Source of the DNA: Lachnospiraceae bacterium
GTDB lineage: Bacteria; Bacillota; Clostridia; Lachnospirales; Lachnospiraceae
NCBI GenBank assembly: GCA_024681775.1
Contig: JAILAF010000001.1
Span: 1-32,033, forward strand
Reading direction: 5' to 3'
DNA: 32,033 nt
Shown here: positions 24,753-31,888 of the stretch, in pieces
How positions within the stretch are numbered: position 1 is the stretch's first letter
Layout: every line of letters begins with the position of its first letter
Program-made: the position numbers and the translations under genes
Notes under the pieces: generated by a model
Databases searched by the model: none
The model's input: the letters and a program-made list of their open reading frames with translations, nothing else
Told to the model about the DNA's origin: nothing

Positions 24753-25304
24753 ATGAGACCCGTTTTTTTCAAATCAAGGCCCTGGAACCTGTTCCGGGAT
24801 TACATGGAATATTTCCTGACCTACTGCCTCTTCGGCTGGGTCTATGAGTCCGTATGGTGCTGCATGATCTACCACCGCAGAGGCTTCATCAACCGGGGCT
24901 TTCTCTTCGGCCCCTGGCTGCCCATCTACGGCATCGGATTTTTCATCATCCTGGGCGTATTTACCCTGCTGAAGATCAAGCGCCCGCTGCTCGTGTTCCT
25001 GGCGGGCGGCGCCATCGCCACCGCGGCCGAACTCGTCGCCAGCTACATCATCGAGGCCACCGGCGGAGCCCCCATGTGGGATTATACCGGATACTTCCTG
25101 AACTTTGACGGGCGCATCGCACTGGTGCCGGGGCTCATGTTCGGCCTTCTGATCTGGGTAGCCATCTGCCTGATCCAGCCCGCCATCATAAAGCTCCAGG
25201 AAAAATACCGGGATTCCGGGGTGCACAACATCTGCTTCCTCATCGTGGCGGCCCTGTTTTTCATTGACCTCTTGGCCCGTATCCCTCTGGGGAGCAACAT
25301 CTGA
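24753..25304 (+). CDS. Putative ABC transporter type IV membrane protein (PF06541-like)
   Basis: The 183-residue product has about five hydrophobic segments. LTYCLFGWVYESVWCCM near residues 22-38, INRGFLFGPWLPIYGIG and the E-rich turn in AELVASYIIEATGGAPMWDYTG are typical of the PF06541 family, named as putative ABC transporter permease but without proven function. The start at 24753 follows GGGGAAGGAATGAACCT; the longer frame to 24615 lacks support. It is divergent from the GNAT gene and converges on the glycosidase gene with only 11 bases between stop codons. Confidence 0.75.
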   Translation: MRPVFFKSRPWNLFRDYMEYFLTYCLFGWVYESVWCCMIYHRRGFINRGFLFGPWLPIYGIGFFIILGVFTLLKIKRPLLVFLAGGAIATAAELVASYIIEATGGAPMWDYTGYFLNFDGRIALVPGLMFGLLIWVAICLIQPAIIKLQEKYRDSGVHNICFLIVAALFFIDLLARIPLGSNI

Positions 25305-25315
25305 TCTTCCGCGTA

Positions 25316-27286
25316 TCATTCCCCCACGTAAAAGACAGCCGTCAGGTCTCGATTCCCCGCATAGGCATACATCCCGACCATTGCGCCGGTGAAACGCTTG
25401 CCCTTTTTCAAGCCTTCATCGCAGAGGTAGTATACATTATGCAAAGCAGCGAATTCCACAGTTTTCGTATCGCCTGCGGAAGTTTCCGCGCCATCCTTCG
25501 GATAATCGTAGGACAACCGTCGTGATAAATGATCGGTATCCATAACCAAACGGATCCGGGGAACAGACGCAGGAATCGGAACTTCCGCGATCTGTCTGCG
25601 ATCCTCCTCACCCACATGCTCATTTACATAGAGATACCTCTGTCCATCACGGCCCATAACCCCGAACTCCAGAAACGTGTTCTCGTCATAGTACCCGGTA
25701 ATGCCGGCGGACTGTCCCTCGGACAGCTCCGGGATCTCCAGGATCACCGCATAGTGAAATACGAATTCCGTCTGCCGCTTCAGGACGATGTTCCGGCTGT
25801 CCACGGAAGAAAGCGGGGCTTTGCTGCCGCGGATCCGGAAGCTTCCGGACTGCGCATCGTAGGTGATGTCACCGGGTGCAAAAGGTCTGGGCGTCATGTA
25901 CTCCAGAGGCAGACCGCAAGGAGAAAGCACTGTTTTCCGCTCCGGGATCACATCCGCAAAAGGCTTCAGCTGCATGGCGGAGGGACCTTTCAGCCCGTTT
26001 ACGATGGGCCAGCCGTCCGGCGTCCAGGTCACCGGATCCAGCGCCGTCTCTCTCCCCAGGATGCTGTATCCGTCACCGATGGTGCGCCCGCAGAGGTAGA
26101 CCATATACCAGCGACCGTCAGGGGTTTCCACCAGATCCCCGTGGCCGCATCTCTGGATGGCTGCTTCCGGATCGTTCTGCCGCAGGATGGGATTGTAGGG
26201 GCAGGGCTCATAATTGCCGAAGAGCTCCCGGGATCTGGATACGGTCACACGATGACCGAGCCCCGTACCACCCTCCGCTTCCAGCAGATAATAGTAGCCG
26301 TCCTTTTTGTACAGATGAGGGCCTTCCGGAGCACGCTTGTGATCCCCGTAAAAAAGCAGCGTCGCCTCTGAGATCTGCTTCGTGCCGGACCTGTCCAGCT
26401 CCAGGATCCTGGCGCCTCTGTTGAGCAGCATGTACCGCTTCCCGTCATCGTCATTAAAAATGCTGGGATCGATGCCGTCTTCGTCGATAAACACCGGCTC
26501 CGTGTAAGGGCCTTCCGGCCGCTCCGAGGATACCACGATCTGCCTCCGATAGGTAGGCGGCACATCATTCAGGCGATAGGTTGCCGTGATATAAAAGCGA
26601 CCCTCGTAATATGAAATATCCGGGGCCCAATAGCCTCTCCCGCCTTCCAGATCATCCAGATGAGCCCACTCCGGGTTCGTGATGGCATGCCCGATGATCT
26701 CCCAGTGGACCAGGTCCCGGGAGTGAGAGATGGGAATGCATGGGAAGAAGATGAAAGAGGAGTTGACCATGTAGTAGTCCTCTCCAACTCTGCAAATGGA
26801 AGGATCCGGGAAAAAACCGGTCCGGATGGGGTTCCTGTAGAAGCACTCGTAGGGGTGGCCGTATTTTTCCTGCAGATAAGCATCAATCTCCTCTGCAGCC
26901 GCTTCATGCACAATATCCCAGGGCGTCACCAGATTTCGGTCGCCGCCCAAAGGATCCATGCCGCATTTTTCCACCAGGTAACGAAATACTGAGAGATCAC
27001 CGGACTCTGCGGCATAATGCAGCACGTTCCGATGACGATCATCGTACTCGTTCAAACTGATCCTGGAGTACTCCACCAGATATTTCAGGATCTGCAGATC
27101 CCCCTTACGCGCAGCGAGAAACAGCGCTTCTCTGCTGACAATCGCAGGATCCCTGACCAGAATTTCCTTAACGGACGATAATTCGCCCAATTCAATTGTC
27201 TGAAGCAAATGCACATCACTGACCATTCGTTCCCGTTTCCTCTTCAAATCGCGATAGATACGCCTGCAGTCCTTTCTCCGCATCAT
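25316..27286 (-). CDS. Ankyrin repeat - GH43 glycosidase fusion
   Basis: The 656-residue product joins two domains rarely seen together. Residues about 25-145 hold four ankyrin-like repeats (EALFLAARKGDLQILKYLVE, NVLHYAAESGDLSVFRYLVE). Residues about 152-440 form a GH43 five-bladed propeller with Asp161 (FFPDPS), Asp273 (DGIDPS) and Glu321 (APEGPH) as the probable catalytic triad, all present. Residues about 470-656 look like the C-terminal beta-sandwich of beta-xylosidases. There is no signal peptide, so it should act on imported oligosaccharides in the cytoplasm; beta-xylosidase or arabinofuranosidase activity is inferred. ATG 27286 lacks a ribosome binding site but overlaps the stop of a 6-codon ORF; Met21 (27226) is another possible start. 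No sugar transporter or regulator gene is adjacent. Confidence 0.85.
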   Translation of the reverse strand: MMRRKDCRRIYRDLKRKRERMVSDVHLLQTIELGELSSVKEILVRDPAIVSREALFLAARKGDLQILKYLVEYSRISLNEYDDRHRNVLHYAAESGDLSVFRYLVEKCGMDPLGGDRNLVTPWDIVHEAAAEEIDAYLQEKYGHPYECFYRNPIRTGFFPDPSICRVGEDYYMVNSSFIFFPCIPISHSRDLVHWEIIGHAITNPEWAHLDDLEGGRGYWAPDISYYEGRFYITATYRLNDVPPTYRRQIVVSSERPEGPYTEPVFIDEDGIDPSIFNDDDGKRYMLLNRGARILELDRSGTKQISEATLLFYGDHKRAPEGPHLYKKDGYYYLLEAEGGTGLGHRVTVSRSRELFGNYEPCPYNPILRQNDPEAAIQRCGHGDLVETPDGRWYMVYLCGRTIGDGYSILGRETALDPVTWTPDGWPIVNGLKGPSAMQLKPFADVIPERKTVLSPCGLPLEYMTPRPFAPGDITYDAQSGSFRIRGSKAPLSSVDSRNIVLKRQTEFVFHYAVILEIPELSEGQSAGITGYYDENTFLEFGVMGRDGQRYLYVNEHVGEEDRRQIAEVPIPASVPRIRLVMDTDHLSRRLSYDYPKDGAETSAGDTKTVEFAALHNVYYLCDEGLKKGKRFTGAMVGMYAYAGNRDLTAVFYVGE

Positions 27287-27303
27287 AGGGATACTTCAGG
27301 CAT
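27283..27303 (-). CDS. Six-codon leader ORF (MPEVSL) coupled to the ankyrin-GH43 gene
   Basis: On the minus strand GGAGGGGACATC stands before an ATG at 27303, which opens a frame of six codons ending in TGA. The stop overlaps the ATG of the fusion gene in an ATGA junction. The leader has the good ribosome binding site that the large gene lacks. It may act by translational coupling; alternatively it is the old start of the large gene after a small indel. Confidence 0.4.
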   Translation of the reverse strand: MPEVSL

Positions 27304-27458
27304 GATGTCCCCTCCGGACAAGCGAATGCAGGTGTCTGCACGCCTCTAGCGTACCATCACATAAAACGTAATTTCAAGGGATTTTGAACTGGAAGAGCCC
27401 GCCCCCGAATGGGAACAGGCCCATATTTTTCAAAAGATACAAATTTTGTGCGAAAACT

Positions 27459-27917
27459 TCACAGCCGGGATAGCACTGAGCAGATGGCTTTGCCTTCCGG
27501 GCTGTCAGGATCGACGGAATAAGATTTTTCCCGCAGTGCTTCGACTCCGTCATATTTTTTCAGGCAAGGCAGTAGCGGCGCCATGTCCGAGTACCCGCGT
27601 TTTTGAAAAGAGTCCCAGATAAAGTCCTCGGCTTCCTCCCGCTCCCAGTCTTCCAGTCCATCCAGAAGTGTCGGAGAAAATCCCTGATAGGAACGTAAGT
27701 ATCCGGAATCAGCGATCCGCATCAGCTCCCGGAAGGAATTGCTGTGCCTTGCATTTTGCTGCTCTTCCTTGAAATATCGAAGAAACATAAGCAGATTGCA
27801 AACGACGCCCACCGCACAGATAACGCCCAACGGAATACTTTTCAAAAAGAACGCCAAAGCAAACGCCGGCACGAACAGAATCGTTGTGATCAGATAATAT
27901 TGTTTTCCTCGTCTCAT
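27459..27917 (-). CDS. Small membrane protein of unknown function
   Basis: The 152-residue product has two hydrophobic segments (about residues 8-24 and 26-45) and a charged cytoplasmic C-terminal half with Trp- and Glu-rich helices (DGLEDWEREEAEDFIWDSF). No family recognised. The start MRRGKQYY at 27917 lies four bases behind the lipoprotein stop codon, so translation is probably coupled. It is the last gene of a four-gene operon. A 170-bp gap to the glycosidase gene shows no clear terminator. Confidence 0.65.
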   Translation of the reverse strand: MRRGKQYYLITTILFVPAFALAFFLKSIPLGVICAVGVVCNLLMFLRYFKEEQQNARHSNSFRELMRIADSGYLRSYQGFSPTLLDGLEDWEREEAEDFIWDSFQKRGYSDMAPLLPCLKKYDGVEALREKSYSVDPDSPEGKAICSVLSRL

Positions 27918-27921
27918 AGAT

Positions 27922-28965
27922 CTATTTCCAGGTGTATTCACAATACACTTCTTCGTAAGGGATGTAATCCCCCATCTGACTGCTGAGCATTCCGTGTTCC
28001 AGGTCTTCCCATGTGACACTGTTGTCATTTACGAGCACATATTTATCATAAGCGCTGAACAGTGAAAACTCATAAGGTGCCTCACCCGCATAGTGCATCA
28101 GATACTTCCACTCCGTCATCGGATTATCATATCCGGGAAGGTAAGAGATGGTGTATTCATTCCCGTCATAGTGCACGGGACTGACCTGATAGACTGCGCC
28201 ATCAAAACTCAGTTCCGTGATAAAGATGGAAGGATAATCGGCTTTGACTGCTTCGTAATATTCCGGAGAGCATCGCTCGGGATCCAGGGTATGGATCTTC
28301 GCAATCCTGACGGTTGCGGATTTCCCGGAGGAAGCCTTTTCGTAAAAATCCGTCCAAACGTCTTCCCCACCGGTCACGCTGCCATCTTCCAGGATCAAAT
28401 ATCCACTCTTTGCGATCCTGTCCAGATCTTCTGTGGATACACCAATCGCAGGGCTGTATTCGATGTAGATTTCATTCAGGAGATTGCCTTCAGAATCTCT
28501 GCATTCGTCATACAACAGTTCGTGGTTCGGATACTCCTCAAGGGCATAGACGGAATGGGGATATTTCTCCGTGATGCTTTCCTCAATGCACTCGTAAAGC
28601 AATTCCCCTTTTGTGAGTCCCTCGTAGTGATCGGATGCAGGATAGAACCGATAGATTTCTTCGCCCAGAGGAATGAAGATATATCCTCCGTAAACACCTG
28701 CTGTTTCGGTATCGTAGGGGATCATGCCGACGTCTTCTCCACTCTCATAGAGAGGGATCTGTATGTCCGCTTTGTCGGGACTCCCCGAGATCACCGGGCT
28801 CTGTGTATCAGCGTCGTCAGGGCTCTCTGCGATTGCCTGGCTTTGCAGATTGGATGTGCTCCCCGGTGTATTGCCGGGTGTGGTTACATCAACTTCCTGC
28901 GCACTCCCACAACCCGCCAGGCAGAGCACAAGGAGCAGCCCTGTTATGATTATTCCGTTTCTCAT
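27922..28965 (-). CDS. Lipoprotein of unknown function
   Basis: The 347-residue product has a type II signal peptide: MRNGIIITGLLLVLCLAGCGS, with the lipobox LAGC and Cys19 as lipidation site. A low-complexity linker follows, with two copies of SPDDAD/SPDKAD-like sequence (about 38-60). The remaining 280 residues are acidic and rich in Tyr, without a recognised domain. It should be anchored to the outer face of the membrane. GGAGGCAATC fixes the start. It stands between a YwaF-like gene and a small membrane protein. Confidence 0.75.
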   Translation of the reverse strand: MRNGIIITGLLLVLCLAGCGSAQEVDVTTPGNTPGSTSNLQSQAIAESPDDADTQSPVISGSPDKADIQIPLYESGEDVGMIPYDTETAGVYGGYIFIPLGEEIYRFYPASDHYEGLTKGELLYECIEESITEKYPHSVYALEEYPNHELLYDECRDSEGNLLNEIYIEYSPAIGVSTEDLDRIAKSGYLILEDGSVTGGEDVWTDFYEKASSGKSATVRIAKIHTLDPERCSPEYYEAVKADYPSIFITELSFDGAVYQVSPVHYDGNEYTISYLPGYDNPMTEWKYLMHYAGEAPYEFSLFSAYDKYVLVNDNSVTWEDLEHGMLSSQMGDYIPYEEVYCEYTWK

Positions 28966-29002
28966 GATTGCCTCCGGAAAATGTATAGCCATCAAATCAT
29001 CC

Positions 29003-29767
29003 CTATTCCGGTCTACCGGAATCCTTCCGAAATCGCATCACCAAATAGAGCACTCCGTAGACCAGCAGCATCACCGCAATCGCCAAAAGTGCATATCCGA
29101 TCAGATACCCCGGATTCCCCAGAAAGCCCGCCATCCACTCCAGGGGAGTGCCGGGCTCCGGACGGTTCACAAAGAAATAATTGCAATGAAAATGTTTGTC
29201 AAAAGCGTAGATCGGAGGAACCACCACGCACAAAAACAGGATTTCGTACCAGCTGTGTTTTAAGGAAGGACGAACCTCCCCACACATCAGCAGCAGCATC
29301 GGGTAGAGCACCAACAGCCCATGCCATAGAAAGCTGTGCAGATTGAAGAAGTTCAGAACCGGGTACAAAACCGTCCAATCGGGAAAGATCAAAGCAGTAA
29401 GCGCGCTTGGCATGATCAGGATCACACTGATCTCTCCGAAGAATGCTTTCCACGCATCGGAGGGAAGGAGCTCCCGCAGCAAAAATACAAAGATTCCGAT
29501 GCTGCAGATATGCAGCGGCAGATAGCCCACCCCAAATTTTTGTATGGAGACCAGAAACAGATCCTTCCAAGCCTCCAACAGGATCATCAAAACAGGAATC
29601 CCTTTCAGCACCCTGCGCTTTGTTTTGTCCTCTGCTCTGCGAAATAAAGCAGTCAGCAAAACGGCTGCAGCCAGTGTCACGCAGGTGCTGATGATATGTT
29701 CTTTTCCGAAAAGAGGATACCCCATGTCGGATGGGATATCATCCTGCTGATACCAGAAGTATTCCAT
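29003..29767 (-). CDS. YwaF/TMEM164-type integral membrane protein
   Basis: The 254-residue product has about seven hydrophobic segments. The motif YLPLHICSIGIFVFLL near residues 82-97, the conserved WHGLLVLYPMLLLMCGEVRP and the late NYFFVNRPEPGTPLEWM fit the YwaF family (TIGR02206). The function of bacterial members is not established. It begins six bases after the preceding small membrane protein gene, and GATGAGGT lies directly before the ATG. It shares an operon with the lipoprotein. Confidence 0.75.
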   Translation of the reverse strand: MEYFWYQQDDIPSDMGYPLFGKEHIISTCVTLAAAVLLTALFRRAEDKTKRRVLKGIPVLMILLEAWKDLFLVSIQKFGVGYLPLHICSIGIFVFLLRELLPSDAWKAFFGEISVILIMPSALTALIFPDWTVLYPVLNFFNLHSFLWHGLLVLYPMLLLMCGEVRPSLKHSWYEILFLCVVVPPIYAFDKHFHCNYFFVNRPEPGTPLEWMAGFLGNPGYLIGYALLAIAVMLLVYGVLYLVMRFRKDSGRPE

Positions 29768-29773
29768 ACCTCA

Positions 29774-30094
29774 TCACTTCCGACGATATTTTTCCAGGAT
29801 AAAATTGTATGCCACCACAAATGCAATGGTGCAGAAAACAGTTCCCAGGATCAGAAAGACAAATCCCGCGGAGTTCTGTTTCAGAAACATGAGGGGGACA
29901 CCGCAAAGTTCAAAGACACCCGCATAAACAAACCACAGGATTCCGACAGAATGGTTGTATTTTACCGTATCAGTTACTTCCGGAGGCTTGACTCCCGAGT
30001 AAAATCCTGCAGGCGTTTTGGAATTCCACGAAATGATCCCAATCACGACGAGAACGACGCAGACGATACTCCAGATGATAAATCCCATGATCAT
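29774..30094 (-). CDS. Small membrane protein, three helices, unknown function
   Basis: The 106-residue product has three hydrophobic segments (about 2-22, 48-70 and 76-98). The short loop NSKTPAGFYSGVKPPEVTD between the first two recalls DUF3784- or SdpI-like membrane proteins, but this is not certain. GGAGGTGGTCAT precedes the ATG. It is the first gene of the four-gene operon ending at 27459. Confidence 0.65.
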   Translation of the reverse strand: MIMGFIIWSIVCVVLVVIGIISWNSKTPAGFYSGVKPPEVTDTVKYNHSVGILWFVYAGVFELCGVPLMFLKQNSAGFVFLILGTVFCTIAFVVAYNFILEKYRRK

Positions 30095-30140
30095 ATGACC
30101 ACCTCCAAACAGTTTTCAGATCAGTTCCTATTCCATGACC

Positions 30141-30146
30141 ATTATA
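30141..30146 (-). promoter_or_regulatory. Possible -10 box of the small membrane protein operon
   Basis: A consensus TATAAT reads on the minus strand about 47 bases before the ATG at 30094. The best -35 candidate (TTGTAT) is at a 19-base spacing, so the promoter is only tentative. Confidence 0.35.
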
Positions 30147-30169
30147 CAATATCTCCCTATCAGATATAC

Positions 30170-30201
30170 AAAAATCCCGAGAGTATTCCTCTCGGGATTT
30201 T
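30170..30201 (-). terminator. Bidirectional rho-independent terminator
   Basis: AAAATCCCGAGAG (30171-30183) and CTCTCGGGATTTT (30189-30201) form a perfect 13-bp stem with a 5-nt loop, with A and T runs on the two sides. It lies 25 bases behind the nitroreductase stop codon and ends the flavodoxin-nitroreductase transcript. Confidence 0.9.
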
Positions 30202-30226
30202 CCATTTCTTATCATGGCGACGGTTC

Positions 30227-30898
30227 TCAGGGCTTACAGCTTACCCCGGATCCCACCTCAAAATGATACCGCACGATTCCCAGATCCACCTGACCCAGGA
30301 GTTTCGTGTTGTCGATGAAGTCCACGGAACTGTCTGCGTTCAGACGGATCAGGAACTTCTGCTGGTTCACAGCGGTAGGTGCCAGCAGCGCCAGCTCCAC
30401 GCCTTTCTCGAACCATTCGGGGCGGTCTCCGGCGGCTTCACTGACCTGGTCCGCCGATTTTGATCTGTGGGGATTCCCCTGATCCTCTCCGTATCCGATG
30501 GCGATGGAGATCACGAGGCGCTCCTCTTCTCCGTATTCGCCGCCGATATTCTTGCGGTTAAAGGTACCTGCCCAGCAGGTGTTCAGCCCCAGCTTCTGCG
30601 CATAGAGCACCAGCTGCTCCCCGTAGTAGCCCACTCTCTGATCCAGATTCTCCGAATCCTTGCCGATGCAAGCGATGACGCTGGGTGCGGAGCTCAGGCC
30701 CATGGCCCGGTTCAGGAGCCTGTTATAGGTGCTTCCCGCGTTCTCGATGAGCTGCAGATGCAGATCTCCTGCCGCGTTCAGCTCCTCGATCTTTGCCTTG
30801 AGAAGCGCCAGGGTCTCGGGTGCGATTGCTTCCGGCTTGTAATTGCGCACGGAATGTCTGGCCCGGATGGCCTCGATATCACTCATTGTAATGTCCAC
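30227..30898 (-). CDS. Nitroreductase family protein (TM1586-like)
   Basis: This FMN-dependent fold reduces nitro compounds, quinones or other substrates; the true one is unknown. The product of 223 residues has ARHSVRNYKPEAI at the start (FMN phosphate contact), GYYGEQLVLYAQKLGLNTCW near residue 95 and LALLAPTAVNQQKF in the second half. It fits the TM1586-type group made of two half-domains in one chain. The likely start is a GTG at 30898, seven bases behind GGAGG; the ATG at 30886 is too far from it. The gene follows the flavodoxin gene almost directly, suggesting an electron donor and acceptor pair. Confidence 0.85.
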   Translation of the reverse strand: MDITMSDIEAIRARHSVRNYKPEAIAPETLALLKAKIEELNAAGDLHLQLIENAGSTYNRLLNRAMGLSSAPSVIACIGKDSENLDQRVGYYGEQLVLYAQKLGLNTCWAGTFNRKNIGGEYGEEERLVISIAIGYGEDQGNPHRSKSADQVSEAAGDRPEWFEKGVELALLAPTAVNQQKFLIRLNADSSVDFIDNTKLLGQVDLGIVRYHFEVGSGVSCKP

Positions 30899-30912
30899 GA
30901 TCCTGCCTCCGA

Positions 30913-31320
30913 TCACTTGTACTGTGCAGCGAATGCGATTGCATCCTTCAGATCATCCTCGTTGGGTCTGCCCTTGTGCAACCCCTTAAACTCGCCCTTG
31001 CAGTGGAACTCCTTCTCATCCATGGGGATCCCCACCTTATCCGCCTCAGCCTTGATCTTCTTGTAGGTGGAATTCAGCATGGCAGCGGAACCGAAGTTAA
31101 CGATCCTGCCGACCTTCGCCTTATCCAGGGAAGCCACAAAGCTTCTCACCTCCGGATCGATGGTGAAAGCATAGTAGGAATTTCCCAGGAAAAGAGCATC
31201 TACGGGCTCCTTCACGGGTTCAGTGATGGGAAGTGCCTCCACCCCCAGCTCCTTCGCAATGGCCTCCGCAAGCCTCTTGGTGTTTCCGGTTTTGGTGTAA
31301 TATCTGACTGCAAATGTCAT
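30913..31320 (-). CDS. Flavodoxin-like protein
   Basis: The 135-residue product starts MTFAVRYYTKTGNTKRLAEAI, with the FMN phosphate loop YTKTGNT at residues 8-14, and continues with the alternating flavodoxin fold (DALFLGNSYYAF, GRIVNFGSAAML). It probably carries electrons. AAAGGAGG stands seven bases before the ATG at 31320. It is the first gene behind a perfect promoter and is followed by the nitroreductase. Confidence 0.88.
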   Translation of the reverse strand: MTFAVRYYTKTGNTKRLAEAIAKELGVEALPITEPVKEPVDALFLGNSYYAFTIDPEVRSFVASLDKAKVGRIVNFGSAAMLNSTYKKIKAEADKVGIPMDEKEFHCKGEFKGLHKGRPNEDDLKDAIAFAAQYK

Positions 31321-31366
31321 GTTCAAACCTCCTTTATGACGGGTATCCGATTTTGCATTTTTCCAT

Positions 31367-31395
31367 ATTATATTTTATAAAATATATATTGTCAA
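31367..31395 (-). promoter_or_regulatory. Perfect consensus sigmaA promoter of the flavodoxin operon
   Basis: On the minus strand TTGACA (31395-31390) and TATAAT (31372-31367) match the consensus in all twelve positions with the optimal 17-base spacer. The spacer and flanks are almost pure A and T. The leader would be about 38 bases. Confidence 0.88.
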
Positions 31396-31402
31396 GAGGA
31401 AC

Positions 31403-31431
31403 GCCTGCGGAATATATCACATCCCGCAGGC
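31403..31431 (-). terminator. Terminator-like hairpin behind the JAMM peptidase gene
   Basis: GCCTGCGG (31403-31410) and CCGCAGGC (31424-31431) form a perfect 8-bp stem with a 13-nt loop. On the minus strand only a weak T-rich stretch (GTTCCTCTTG) follows; on the plus strand TTCCATTTTT follows. It lies between the peptidase stop codon and the flavodoxin promoter. Confidence 0.5.
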
Positions 31432-31452
31432 TTCCATTTTTCCTCACACTCC

Positions 31453-31887
31453 TTATACATCCTCCAGGATGACCAGATCTTCCTTCTCGGATACTCTCCC
31501 GTCCTCGGGACCTTCCACATGAAAGGAATTCAGCACGGGGGTTCCCTCCTCTGCCAGGGACAGGATCAGATAACTGGCCTTGCTGTCGTTGGCCAGGCGC
31601 TTATCCTCCTCCGAAGGGCGGGATGGCGTCTCCGGATGCGAATGCCAGTTACCCAGGGGCTGCAGTCCGTTGGCACGCATATCCTTCACTGATGCCAGAT
31701 GTTCTCTGGGATCGATGGAAAAATGCTCATTGGTATGATCGATGTTGGTCAGAAGGTACACCTTCTCAATGTGCCTAGCCCCCTCCTCTTCCCTTCCGGC
31801 GATGAGCCCGCAGGCCTCCTCCGGCCGCTTGGAAAGAGCATATTCGTACATTTTCTCAAAATCCGATCTTTTGATGGTGATCTGCAT
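31453..31887 (-). CDS. JAMM/MPN metalloprotease (Mec-like M67)
   Basis: The 144-residue product has the JAMM zinc motif NWHSHPETPSRPSEED near residues 79-94, with the upstream glutamate in RPEEACGLIAG. Bacterial members such as mycobacterial Mec cleave an amino acid from the C-terminus of an ubiquitin-like sulfur carrier. The start MQITIKRSDF at 31887 follows GGGAGAAAAATAA and lies one base behind the stop codon of a ThiF/MoeB-type gene. The pair fits sulfur-carrier-dependent biosynthesis, for example of cysteine; the exact product is not known. Confidence 0.85.
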   Translation of the reverse strand: MQITIKRSDFEKMYEYALSKRPEEACGLIAGREEEGARHIEKVYLLTNIDHTNEHFSIDPREHLASVKDMRANGLQPLGNWHSHPETPSRPSEEDKRLANDSKASYLILSLAEEGTPVLNSFHVEGPEDGRVSEKEDLVILEDV

Positions 31888-31888
31888 T

